From the NCBI GenBank assembly GCA_016617855.1, contig JAECUM010006806.1, forward strand, positions 1 to 64,000: 64,000 nt of DNA, in the 5' to 3' direction. Under the pieces are notes generated by a model, which was not told where the DNA came from, searched no databases, and was given only the letters and a program-made list of their open reading frames with translations. Origin of the DNA: Megalonaias nervosa. Lineage: Eukaryota; Mollusca; Bivalvia; Unionida; Unionidae. This document shows, one piece after another, positions 52,016 through 63,448 of this stretch. Each line of letters starts with the position of its first letter. Positions within the stretch are counted from its first letter, which is position 1. Both the position numbers and the translations under genes were made by a program.

Positions 52016-52729
52016 ATCATGATGAACACACTGTTTGCAGTTGGGTATGTTCATCAACAGGTAAATCAGGACATTTTGTATGTCAGATTAACTGAAACAC
52101 AAGTTATACTGCTAGATTTTGAGATTTTAGAATTGCATAAAGACATAGTGTCCTGAAAGTTACAGTGTTGCACCTTGAGTGTAGGATTATGCGTTTCCCA
52201 CAATTTTTGGGAAAATTAGTCAACTGTATTTCTTTAGTGTACATCTGTCCTCATCAGTGTAGTGCACATCTGTCCTCATCTGTGTTGGCTCTAGTAATGG
52301 CCAGAGTTGCATAAGGCATTCATAACTTTACAAGTTGTAATTTAATGCCCAACTTGAAATAACATTGCTGGCAATCAGATAATTCAATGTTTGAGGTAGT
52401 CCATCAGTTTGCACTACAAAGTCAATAATATCTGCTATATTTCCAAGGTTGTATTATTGACAAACAGGGCTCAGTTTCTGGGATGAAGAACATGCAACAG
52501 TACACAATTTTGGTATTCAATGAATGAATTATCAGTTTGAAAAGAAAATAATTAAGAAAACAAGGACTGGTAGATAATGAATGAACACTACCTTTACATA
52601 AGATCAAGATCTGGAACAGAAAATTTCATATTGCAGGATTTTTTTCAGGTGAACAAGATATTCATCAAGCATGCAAATATTTGTATGGGTTACTTGAGCC
52701 CTGGATCAAAACATTGATATCAATAGTAT
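52016..52729. other. Intron after exon E, unique
   Basis: No gene or array recognised. Confidence 0.5.
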
Positions 52730-52885
52730 TAGTGGGGTTTGGGTGATTTTAATGCCTGTTGGGGATTCCTGTTATATAGTGGGGTTTGGGTGATTTTGAT
52801 GCCTGTTGGGGATTCCTGTTATATAGTTGGGTTTGGGTGATTTTGATGCCTGTTGGGGATTCCTGTTATATAGTGGGGTTCAGGT
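52730..52885. repeat. 47-bp repeat, 3.3 copies
   Basis: 'tagtggggtttgggtgattt', 'tgatgcctgttggggattcc' and 'tgttata' repeated almost exactly. Confidence 0.93.
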
Positions 52886-53149
52886 AGAGTCCTGTGATTC
52901 TGATACCAGTTTGACAGCTCTGTTAGGGCAACATGACTGTTAAAAGAATGACATGATTAATAAAGATTAATAAAGACCTAAGCATTAAATACAAAATTTA
53001 GAATAACACATTCATTGTTTCAATAAATTTAATAATTCACAAAATGTTTATTCAAAAGAGAGATTTAACAATGATAGATTAAATGCATGATTGCTTTGGT
53101 GAATACTGGTGTGTGAGTTCGCCCTCAGTATAATGCTATTTTAATGTCC

Positions 53150-54272
53150 TTAAAGTAATCCTCATGCTAAGTCATTAAAATAACCCTCATTATAAGCCAT
53201 TAAAGTAACCCTCATTAAAAGAAATTAAAGTAACCCTCATTATAAGCCATTAAAGTAACCCCCATTATAAGCCATTAAAGTAACTCATTATATGCCATTA
53301 AAGTAACCCTCTTTATATGCCATTAAAGTAACTCTTATTATAAGCCACTGAGGTAACCTTATTATAAGCCATTAAAGTAACCCTCATTATAAGCTACTAA
53401 AGTAACCCTCATTATAAGCCACTAAAGTAATCCTCTTTATAAGCCAGTTAAGTAACTCTTATTATATGCCATTAAGGTAACCATATTACAAACAATTAAA
53501 ATAACTCTCATTATAAACCACTAAGGTACGATATTATAAGCCATTACAGTAACCCTTATTATAAGCCATTAAAGTAACCCTCATTATAAGCCATTAAAGA
53601 TACTCATTATATGCCATTAAAGTAACCCTCATTATATGCCATTAAAGTAACCCACACTATAAACCATTAAAGTAACCCACAATATAAGTCATTAAAGTAA
53701 CCCACATTATAGACCATTAAAGTAACTCTCATTATAAGCCACTAAAGTAACTCTCATTCTAAGCCACTAAGGTAACCTTATTATAAGCCATTAAAGTAAC
53801 CCTCATTAAAAGCCATTAAAGTAACCCTCATTATAAGCCACTAAAGTAACCCTCATTATAAGCCAGTTAAGTAACACTCATTATAAGCCATTAAAGTAAT
53901 CCACATTATATGCTATTAGAGTAACCCTCATTATTAACCATTAAAGTAACTTATGAGTCATTAAAGTAACCGTCATTATACACCATTAAAGTAACTCATT
54001 ATAAGTTGTTAAAGGAAACCTTATTATAAGCCATTAAAGTAACCCCCATTATAAATCATCCGAGTAACACTCATTATAGGCCATTAAAGTAATGCTCATT
54101 ATCAAGCATTAAAGTAACCCTCATAAGCCATTAAAGTAACCCACGTTATATGGCATTAAGATAACACTGATTATAAAGCTTTAAAATAATCCTTATAAAT
54201 CATTAAAGTAACCCACATTATATGCCATTAAAGTAACCCTCATTATAAACCATTAAAGTAACCCTCATTATA
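53150..54272. repeat. 25-bp minisatellite, about 45 copies
   Basis: 'cattataagccattaaagta' plus 'accct' over 1.1 kb with many substitutions and short deletions; older than the 16/17-bp or 50-bp arrays. Confidence 0.95.
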
Positions 54273-54289
54273 GGTGTGGGAGCCTTATT

Positions 54290-54535
54290 CCAAGGTATGT
54301 TCTAACAATACTGCGTCATAATAGTGCATTAAAACATGTCAATACAAGGTATGTGCTTACAAGGTTGTCATAAAAAAATGCTTTAAAATGCACACATACA
54401 AGGTATGTTCTAACAATGGTGTGCCATAATAGTGCAGTAAAATACACAAATACAAGGTATGTTCTAATAATGTTGTGTCAGTAGTGCATTAAAATACACA
54501 AATATGACGTATGTTCAAACAGTGCTCTTGTCATA
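54290..54535. repeat. About 55-60-bp repeat, four copies
   Basis: 'caaggtatgttctaacaatg', 'tgtcataatagtgcattaaa' and 'atacacaaata'. Confidence 0.87.
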
Positions 54536-54634
54536 ATAGAGCATGAAAATACAAAACCTAGAGTATTTCATGCTGTGAAGTCACATAATGACTGGGTCAT
54601 ATTGGTCTAGAACAAAAATTAGGTTAAATAAATT

Positions 54635-54930
54635 AGCACTGTGATAGAGCATCTGCCTCAGATGCGGGAGGTGATGGGTTTGAACCACAGCAGAGTCATA
54701 CCAAAGACATGAAAATGGTACTAGCAGCTGCCTCGCTTGGCACTCAGCATTATGAGGTTAGTGTTTAGACTGGTCAGCCTGGAGTCAGGATAATGTGACT
54801 GGGTGTGACATCATGCTACATGTCTGGTGCAGGATTCCCAGTGCTCAACATTACTATAAACTGCAGTGATATGACCAGAAAATTGTTAAAGTTACATTAA
54901 AAATCCAAATCACACAGACACTCAGCACTG
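54635..54930 (+). mobile_element. Second tRNA-derived SINE type, fuller copy
   Basis: The tRNA-like head contains 'gatagagcatctgcctcaga', 'tgcgggaggtgat' and the B-box match GGGTTTGAACC. The body has 'agctgcctcgcttggcactc', 'gacatcatgctacatgtctg', 'attactataaactgcagtga' and 'ttgttaaagttacatt', shared with the deleted copy at 9719-9900. Plus orientation, opposite to the (CAA)n SINEs. Confidence 0.75.
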
Positions 54931-57589
54931 TGGTAAAACACAATTAAACAACTGAATGGGATTCATAACCATGCCTGCAGATCAGTAATATATTGTTAGC
55001 ATCAATATATATGATTTTTTTAAATGCCTGCATGGATTCTCATAAAATTATTAACTTTATCCAATAATTTTGTCATATTGTTTGCAGATTTTTATGTCCA
55101 TGGCCAGGCATTTCTAGCAGAGATCATGCACTAAGCCTTACCTTATCCATGTTTGACTGATTGACCTCCCACCCCCATATTTAAACATATACTAAGAATA
55201 ATTTTGATGATAAGCCTACTCCTGTTAGGACTCAGTGGTCACAAACAAAGTAACAGAAATAAGCAAAACCAACAAGTTTTGTAAAACTAACAAATAATTT
55301 AATTATCAAAGTTGTAAAATGAATATGTAAATGGAACTTACAGTATTATGAATTGAATCCAAAATAATCCTAAAAAGTTCTATTCAGGTCCAAAAGAATA
55401 GAATGTTCTGAATGAATTTCAGATCCTCAAATGTACATGCCATAATGGCATAGTCCAGAACTCCTTTGTATAATTCACAATAGTCCCAGAATAATGTTCT
55501 AGTCCACTTTGTAACTCCAGTGAATAATCCTAACAAATGTTTTCTCATAAATTGTCTAAACACAATATTTAACACATCTGCAGACTGATTTTAACATATG
55601 AAACAAGAATCTGAAATAAGAATGAATCCAAAATAGAAATTAATTCCTTGGTTTTCTCTGTATATACATCTCTAAGTGTCCATTAAACTGTATGTAACAA
55701 TATACCCCACATAACAGAACCTACTACTCAGTTTAATATTTCCCAATACCTATTCATGTGACCTAACCTATCCAATGGGAAATAACTTAATTATTCTAAG
55801 AAACCCACCTGACCCAACCAGCCAAAAAGAAATTACCCCAAACTTGTCAATAGGTTTTATTATTAGAAACTAGACATCTATTTATCGAACCCATGCAGTC
55901 TAAAGGCACAGTAATATCTTAAAACAGAATCTATACCCATGTGCAAAATTAGCTATGTAATATTTCTTATAGATAATCACTACAATTTGCATTCATGAAC
56001 AAAAATTACACATAATATAGATACGAAAAAATACAGACATTATACATAACACCAGAACAACCCCATACTTTTATACAACTGCTGTAAGGTGGACTATATG
56101 ATATGATATGTATGTTTATCTATCTGTTCCCCATTTGTTTCTGTGCAATAACTTGAGATCTGTGCCATCTGCCATTACCAAACTAAGTAAGTTAGAAGCC
56201 AATTGATTTTCGGTGTTACAAGTCTATGCTTTTAAACTAAATAACAGAAAAGAGTGAAAAAGAACAAGCTTTGAAAAATTAAACAAATAATTTATTCCCC
56301 TAGAATAAAAAGTGAAAATGAGAAAAAAGAACTTACAGTATTGCGAATTAAATCCCAAAATATTCAAAGAATTACAGACACAAGTCCTAATAATATAAAG
56401 TCCTGAACAAAACTCAGTACAAGTCCCGACGAGATCCAAAACTGAAGGCAATAACGTGTCTGTTTTAGCTTATGGAGTGCTGATGTGTCAACAGTCTTTT
56501 ATTGAATCACAGTAATATAATTCCAGGTTTGAATATATTATAAATTCCAGTGAATGTCTTTATCCAAGAATTTTATCAGAGCACTTTGTGTTTCAAGAGA
56601 AAATAATCACTTGAATTCAATAATTTGAAGAAAATAAAATTCAGCCCAAACTGGTCACAACATAATACAACTTGAAGGTGCTAGATGCTCAAGCACAAAT
56701 GACCAAATCCTCACAATCACAAGATTATAGAGTTCTCTACTTGACCTAAGGTCACAATTAACATTTTCAAAAAAAACCCATTACCTAATGGAAAGTAACC
56801 TTCTAGAATGATCTAATGAGCCCTGTTTATTTACAACACAATAACCTGTAAAATTCACTTAGGAAACTCCAAAACCCTGACCCAAATCAACATATTTACT
56901 CCTTGTTTACATGAATAAAACTCCTGATATTAAGTTCATACACATAGAGAATAATGAAGCTATTATCAGTTGTTTACATAAAATGAAATTAATTTTTTTG
57001 TAAAAAAAGAGTCAGTCAGGTCAAGCAGAAATGAACTCAGTTTTTGACAAGGTCAAGTCCAGCATACTCTGTTACAATACAATAGCTTGTAATGAAATAA
57101 AAATTTTTTTTAAAAACTAACAAACAAACAAATTAAATATACATAACATGGGTTACATTTCAAGGTCGCTGTGGAAGAATGAAAAATGGTTTAAGTACAA
57201 AAAAATTCAGTTCTAAACCATGTACCATCACCAGAATTGGTGGATGACTTGTACATTGGATAATAAAGAAGCTGATTCTGGGGACAAAGTATAGTGCCAT
57301 TGAGACTGAAAGATTATGGTGTAGGCATAACTGCTTACATTAACTGAAATTTGTGGGGGTACTTATAGCATAGTCCTATTAATATGGTGGCCAAAGGTCA
57401 TGGCCAAAGCTCAAAGGTCAGGATCATTATGACTCAAGGAAAAAAGGGTTTCACAGAATCTCAAAATAATTTTTTTTTTTTGCTCCACAGTAAGTTCATT
57501 GACTAAACTTTATGGATAGCTTGCACTTTTGGTATTCAAAAAGCCTTTATAAACTTTAAAGTCTAAGGTGAAAGGTCAACAATAATTTC
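54931..57589. repeat. AT-rich region with a diverged direct duplication about 1 kb apart
   Basis: Segments at about 55240-55800 and 56225-56890 share 'aactaacaaataattta', 'aacttacagtattatgaatt', 'gaatccaaaataa' and a 'cctaatggaaa' region near their 3' ends. Probably two old copies of a dispersed element. No coding potential recognised. Confidence 0.5.
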
Positions 57590-57962
57590 CAGAGTCAACC
57601 ATACATACAGGACTGTTCAACACAGAGTGGAATGTATATTTTTAACACTTGCAGTGTTGTTATTGACGTCAACCATACATAGAGGACTATTCAACACAGA
57701 GTGGAATGTATATATTTAACATTTGCAGTGTTGTTATTGACGTCAACCATACATAGAGGGCTAATCAACACAGAGTGGGATGTATATATTTGCAGTGTTG
57801 TTATTGACGTCAGCCATACATAGAGGACTATTCAACACAGAGTGGGATGTATATATTTAACATTTGCAGTATTGTTATTGACGTCAATCATACATAGAGG
57901 ACTATTCAACACAGGGCGGAATGTATGTACATGTATATATGTAATGTTTGTAGAGTTGTTAT
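57590..57962. repeat. 74-bp minisatellite with consensus CRE sites
   Basis: Five copies of 'gttattgacgtcaaccatac', 'atagaggactattcaacaca', 'gagtggaatgtatatattta' and 'acatttgcagtgtt'. The palindrome TGACGTCA is intact at 57664-57671, 57738-57745, 57805-57812 and 57879-57886 and lost in the first and last partial units. Confidence 0.93.
57664..57886. promoter_or_regulatory. Cluster of four TGACGTCA (CRE) sites, function untested
   Basis: TGACGTCA is the full CREB/ATF consensus. Four sites with spacings of 74, 67 and 74 bp arise from tandem duplication. Whether they bind CREB or act as an intronic enhancer cannot be told from sequence. Confidence 0.35.
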
Positions 57963-59124
57963 TGACAGAAATTGTCACACTGTCTCTTGGTCTATATTGG
58001 AAGAAAAACTGTAAAAAAGGGATAATCACAGAGAATAAATTTGTTTTCAACTGTTAGCCTAGTTAGTCTAGACTGCTATGTTCTTTTATTTACATTTCAT
58101 CATACAAATCAATATCAAATTGTTTGATTGGGCATGGAAGGGTCTATCGATCACATGCAGTGATTAAGTACTGGTGTATTGATTCTTGGATTATATTATA
58201 AATCAAAGATGTTGCTTTTGAAGTGTGTCTAGACCTGAATCGTGAAAAGAATGTATTTTACATAATGTCAACACTAGGTGCTTACAAACATTTGTACTTG
58301 CATAAATTCATGAAGTTCATCATAAGAATTTCACACTGATAGTGTCATAAACAACATCCCATTCACACTAATGTGTGTACTTGAAGCAACACTTTTTCTG
58401 TGTTTGGAGCTCCTCACTTCATTATCTCTCCCAGCAGTGATTGCACTAAATAAATCTCAGGGCAGATTTTAGATCAGTTTTTGAGATAGATTTCTTCGTG
58501 CAAGATAATTGATATTTTGTGCAAGTTTGACCATAAAAAGGGATGTGTTTCTATTACATCAAACATGATAAGGCAGAATATATAGGTGTTTTAACACAGA
58601 CATTTTATAAGGACACGGCAAACTACATTTAGTTAATTTTGCTCGATAACAGTGAATAATGACAGTAAATCATCACTTGTCCGTATATTAAGGTGAATGT
58701 ACTTTTCAGTATCAACTCATCTCAAGGCATAGTGGTTTATTTCCCTTGAACTTGTGATTTGTACACTGAATACCCAAGCCTTGTACATTTTATCACAGTT
58801 ATGAATAAGAAACCTTGCAGAAACCCAACTCTTATTCTATCCAGGCTTTGTTTCTTCAATGTCTCATATTGTATCCCATCCAGGATTTGTTTCCCTCAGT
58901 GTCTCATATTTTATGCCTGGGAAAGATTTTTATATTTTTATTCCTTGCAATGCATATTCAGGACACTAATCGCTACAGTAAATTCACTCCATTTATTTCT
59001 GGCCCACACTTTGTTAGCAGAACTGGGCAGCTGCTGTCCATCTGTACAAGTCAATCCTGAATTAATTTTAGTGAGATAGAACAAAATCTATTCATTTCAG
59101 AGCCATTAAATTTTATGCACTTTA
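57963..59124. other. Intron after exon E, unique
   Basis: AT-rich. The 106-residue frame at 58759-59079 contains an internal duplication ('caggctttgtttcttcaatg', 'caggatttgtttccctcagt') and has no family features; not considered a gene. Confidence 0.5.
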
Positions 59125-59520
59125 ATATGGTGACAAGTAGATGCTCTGTTTAGATTTTCAGATTTGTATAGCAACTTTTAGAGTGGTGACAAGTAGATGC
59201 TCTGATTTGATTTTCAGATTTGTATAGCAACTTTTAGAGTGGTGACACGTAGATGCTCTGTTTAGATTTTCAGATTTGTATAGCAACTTTTAGAGTGGTG
59301 ACACGTAGATGCTCTGTTTAGATTTTCAGATTTGTATAGCAACTTTTAGAGTGGTGACACGTAGATGCTCTGATTTGATTTTCAGATTTGTATAGCAACT
59401 TTTAGAGTGGTGACACGTAGATGCTCTGTTTAGATTTTCAGATTTGTATAGCAACTTTTAGAGTGGTGACACGTAGATGCTCTGTTTAGATTTTCAGATT
59501 TGTATAGCAACTTTTAGAGT
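59125..59520. repeat. 56-bp minisatellite, seven near-identical copies
   Basis: Units 'ggtgacacgtagatgctctg', 'tttagattttcagatttgta' and 'tagcaacttttagagt'. Two subtypes (tttag and atttg after 'ctctg') appear in the order A B A A B A A, a three-unit periodicity. Confidence 0.95.
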
Positions 59521-60235
59521 GTCCATCATACATCCATCTGTTAGCACAAGTTTGTTATTGCTAATATTCCTACCCCACTTGGAGGATTGCCATGAAACTT
59601 CACACACATTCATCCATTGGTCTAGTTGGTTCTAAATCAAAATGATGCCACTCAGCAGCCATTATAAAAATCTTGTTCTCACTACTCCTAAATGGAAATG
59701 GTGTCAGTCTGATACTTAAAATCATGGTGGCCATTTTGAAAATATTATCTCTGCTCATCCAACATGGATGGCTATATCAGCATGGAGTTTTCACCAGAAA
59801 GACTTCTTGTGATACTTAGTTGGTCCTAAATTAAAATGGTGCCAGTCATACATTCAATATGGCTGTTTTGAAACTCTTGCTGTTGCTACTCCCCCAGCAC
59901 AGATGGTCATATTGAAATGTGGTTTTCACACCAAAAGACTCAGTAATGATATCTTCTTAGTCCTAAATGAAAATGGTGCCAATCTAACATTGAGTATGTC
60001 GACACAGCAGCTAATTTCAAAATCTTGTCACTGAAGAATATCAGACGTACCTTCAACACTCAGCAGTTCAAAAGAGGAAATGGTCTTATCTTGAATTGCT
60101 AGAAATTCTTTGTGCCCTGGATGTAGCATTAATCCCTGTAATTTAGGACTCTTGAATTGCTAGAAATTATTTGTGCCTTGGATGTAGCATTAGTCCCTGT
60201 AATTTAGGACTCTTGTTTAGTTGTTTTGCACACAT
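59521..60235 (+). repeat. Dispersed repeat family A, copy 6
   Basis: Begins 'ccatctgttagcacaagttt', has 'ggaggattgccatgaaactt', 'gagttttcaccagaaagact', 'tagttggtcctaaattaaaa' and the 3' end 'cagcagttcaaaagaggaaa'. A 62-bp block ('gaattgctagaaattctttg') near the end is duplicated (about 60093-60212). Sense orientation; followed by a poly-T run and the SINE. Confidence 0.8.
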
Positions 60236-60291
60236 TTGTGTTTTGGGCATTTTTTTTTTTTTTTAAACAGATCTTTGTTAGGACAATTGAG

Positions 60292-60550
60292 TTGTTGTTG
60301 TTGTTATAGGGTTTAACACCATTTGAAAAATAGCACAAGATAGGCTATACATGGCGGCCAGTATAAAAATGGTGGAGGAAGAACTTGGGAAAAACCCTAG
60401 AAAGAACCACCAACCCACAAGAAGCTACTGGCAAGCTTTCTGACATACCCACATTGGCCGAGCTCGAGACTCAGACCCATGCAGACAGAGGTGAGATGGC
60501 AGTGATCCATGACAGTAAGCGCTTTAGACCACTCGGCCACTTGGGGCCCC
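60292..60550 (-). mobile_element. tRNA-derived SINE, copy 4
   Basis: Same family as 35859-36115, minus orientation: tRNA head at the right ('accactcggccacttggggc' on +), (CAA)n tail at the left. Target duplication GACAATT(G/A)AG at 60282-60291 and 60551-60560. The 64-residue + frame at 60385-60579 lies inside the SINE and is spurious. Confidence 0.9.
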
Positions 60551-60560
60551 GACAATTAAG

Positions 60561-61957
60561 TAGAATCCAGTTTAGATAGACTTGGATGTGATTCGATTTT
60601 GATGCCTTTTTAGAAATATAAAAAATAATGTTTACTGACCTTTCCATTGTACAAAACTCCAGTTATTGGCATTCGCACAAAAGAAATACATATACATATT
60701 TAGTTACTGGCGTTCACACAAAAGAAACGTATATACATAATGTACAGGTATTGGCATTCACACAAAATAAATGCATATACATATACATATGTACAGTCTC
60801 ATTGCAAATCAACCCTTTGTTCTTCCTGGGTCCTAGGAGTGGGTTTCATGGCACCTGCACCCTGTGGAGGAAGATGTGTCAAATTTAATTTTTAAGTTGG
60901 GGTTAGGTAAATGCTTGAAAATATGTGTCTTGCTCTGCTTTGTAGTATGAAAAAGGACACTATGCATACATGCCAACTGTTATGCATTTGGCATAATCAT
61001 TAATGCTTTTTTTCACTGAATTACATTGTACACTTGCCTGCATATGGATTATGCTTTTCTGATACATTAAAAAATAAAACAAAAATAAAGCAATAAAAGT
61101 TGTATTTGTCATTTATATTATTATCTCTAATTCCACTGATCATAAGAAATTGAGATTATTCTAAAAGAAAGACTGCTGTGTAAGAGTAGCTTAAGAGCTG
61201 ATTTGTCCATCACAGAAACATGTGTACTTTTCTAGTTATCTACTTATAGCAACTACATGACAGATTTCCGAGAAAACAGATGGGTTTCATTAATTTGAAA
61301 CTTTGCCTCATAGATTCATTATGTTGATAGTGAATTTAGATAGTGGACCAGTCTATAAAGAAAATGGCACTAGATATTAAGTGAAATGGAGTTTTATGGG
61401 TTGACTTGTCGATGAAATTTCTTAGAACAGATGGGACTTTTTAAATTTCAAAATATATCTAACCAGTAAAAGGATAATTCAACACCATTTAGGAATTTGT
61501 AAAAAGAAATTGAGAGCAACGCAATCCAGTAATTGGATTAAGGACAGAATCTCTTGCTTTTACGATCATTCAGCTAAAGTTATAGACATGTAAAATAGTT
61601 AAAAAGAGTGTTGAATGTAAATAATTTTTCATCATGTTTGTGTTTATATTCTGGTTCTAATCCACATGGATTTTGCCCATTTGTGCCAAGTATTTTGACC
61701 TGCAGAACCAGGTTAGTAGTAAATATAAATTTATTTTTCATACAGTGTACTGTAGTTATGGCATGTAATATATTGGCTACGATGTCATAACCTCAACAAA
61801 GTAGGGGTACTAATGTTATTAATAGTAATATATAGATTACACTTTTAATGCTCAGATTATCCTTTTTTTTGCCACATATAATAGGAAAAATGATTCTTAT
61901 ACATTTCTCAGGGTATGCACTTTACCATTCCTTTTCTTACTTGAAATAAATTTATAT
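60561..61957. other. Intron after exon E, mostly unique
   Basis: A block of about 45 bp ('tggcattcacacaaaagaaa') occurs three times at 60655-60790. The remainder is AT-rich and unremarkable. Confidence 0.55.
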
Positions 61958-62105
61958 TGTGATGAATGAAACGACAAAAATATTCCAATTGGAAAGAATA
62001 ATGATGATTGAAAGAACACAAATATCCCAGTTGGAAAGATTAAATAACCAGTTGGAAAGAACAATGATGAATGAAACAACAAAAATATCCCATTTGGAAA
62101 GACTG
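61958..62105. repeat. Short repeat of about 35-50 bp, four copies
   Basis: 'gatgaatgaaacgacaaaaa' and 'atatcccagttggaaagaat' recur in degraded form. Confidence 0.8.
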
Positions 62106-62581
62106 AATGTCCATTCCGCTCCAGTACACATGTACTCAGAATTGAACTAGTTGACAGTTGTGTTCATGTATATTCAGCCTCGTGACTGTGTCATTACGTG
62201 GTTTGCATTTAAGTGTAAATTCAGTGTTATCTGGTTGTTTGGAAGTGGTGGGGGTAACAAAAGCTGGCATATGGAATTGTCCAAACTGCAAGAGATTACG
62301 TTTCATGTTAAAACATTATGATAAATTTACACAGTTCAAGAGAAACTTGGCAGGGTGTGCCTCTAATTAAATCAGTGTGTAAGTTTGTAAAGATTTCATT
62401 AAATAGAGTAAAAGCATAAACTTGTTGCAGAAGTCAATTAGTCTTTTCTAACTGTTCTGAATACAGAAAACGTTTGAAATTATTTTTATTTTGTCCAAAT
62501 ACATGATCAGAATAAAGATCACTTCATTATTGAAATTGTATCTGATTGTAAATCACTCAAGGTATCTCAATCTTTCCACAG
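62106..62581. other. Sequence before the candidate terminal exon
   Basis: A + frame at 62158-62370 (70 residues, containing GIWNCPNCKRLRF) is mildly coding-like but has a single CxxC pair and no recognised family. No further support. Confidence 0.35.
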
Positions 62582-62673
62582 GTGGTCGTCATTCATTGGC
62601 TGTTCAAATGTCAATGAGTAATGTTGACCATGGTGGAAGAGCCATTGGCATGCCTACAGAGGCACAGTGGTAA
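62582..62673 (+). CDS. Candidate terminal exon of an unidentified gene (30 aa)
   Basis: After a plausible acceptor ('ctcaatctttccacag' ending at 62581) a frame opens for 30 residues, beginning GGRHSLAVQMSMSNVDHGGR, with a TAA stop at 62671-62673. The stretch is visibly richer in G+C than its surroundings. It is followed by about 175 bp without repeats and an AATAAA at 62850. It does not continue AHCYL: joined in phase 0 to exon E it gives eleven residues and a stop, unlike the family. It would need a codon split after the first base. No protein family recognised and no partner exon found. It could be the last exon of a nested + strand gene, an alternative AHCYL 3' end, or chance. Confidence 0.22.
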
Positions 62674-62705
62674 TTTGTAACTGTTTTTCACCCCATCACA
62701 GTGAT

Positions 62706-62746
62706 ATCGCAGCGCGAAGTGGAGGAGATAAGTTCCCCACTGCGAT
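62706..62746 (+). other. Stem-loop candidate in the putative 3' UTR
   Basis: ATCGCA (62706-62711) pairs with TGCGAT (62741-62746), and an inner GTGGAGGA pairs imperfectly with TTCCCCAC around GATAAG, leaving a bulge on the 5' side. It sits 33 bp after the stop of the candidate terminal exon. Confidence 0.35.
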
Positions 62747-62849
62747 GTGTGGAGTTTCAAATAATCATGTGAGCTGTACTGTCTGTATATTAGTTGTACA
62801 TTCTTGGTGAAATTTTTGCATTTGGTTCAAGTTTCTTGCACACTGTATA

Positions 62850-62855
62850 AATAAA
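62850..62855 (+). promoter_or_regulatory. Possible polyadenylation signal AATAAA
   Basis: AATAAA at 62850-62855 lies 177 bp after the TAA of the candidate terminal exon, followed by a TTATATTTGG/TTTTGGTGAG stretch that could act as a U/GU-rich downstream element. The hexamer is common in AT-rich DNA; only its position relative to the open frame makes it worth listing. Confidence 0.25.
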
Positions 62856-62873
62856 GTTATATTTGGAATCATG

Positions 62874-63383
62874 AATTTTGGTGAGAGAATGTATTTTAAT
62901 TACTACAGTACACCCTCATCTCAAAAGTAGGGCACTGACTTGTGTTTCATGCTTCACTGAATTTGGTTACATTTTGTTTTAAGCTAATTTCTCAAGCACT
63001 CTTCATGCAGAAATTATCAGAGTAGAGGATTTTATGTACCTCTGCTATTACCATACAACAAAATAGTCACAGTGACTTAATTTCACATTTTACTGGCATA
63101 GGTTAAGTGCTTGCTTTTAGCAAATGATGAAAAAGTGGGGGGTTTTGTGCCCGGTACTTGTACCGTTAGACGTAACATAAAACTTGTTGAGACGGTGCAT
63201 TTTGATGATTTCAGCACCCTCATGACAAAACCAGGTCACTGTGACCCATTTATGATGCTTAACTGACTGGTTAGCTTTTTATGTTTTAAGTTTATTTTCA
63301 CAAGCTGTAGCTTTTGAGTTTTAAATTTATTTCTTAACATTATCTTGATGTTAGAATCATAAAATTGGATGATTGTATGCATC

Positions 63384-63448
<65 letters not shown>

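Noticed and set aside
58759..59079. 106-residue + frame rich in Cys and Phe
   Set aside because: Contains an internal nucleotide duplication, low-complexity content and no splice or family support.
60385..60579. 64-residue frame
   Set aside because: Entirely inside a SINE body and its tRNA-like head.
62158..62370. 70-residue frame with a CPNC motif as a zinc-finger exon
   Set aside because: Only one Cys pair, no partner ligands and no clear splice sites.
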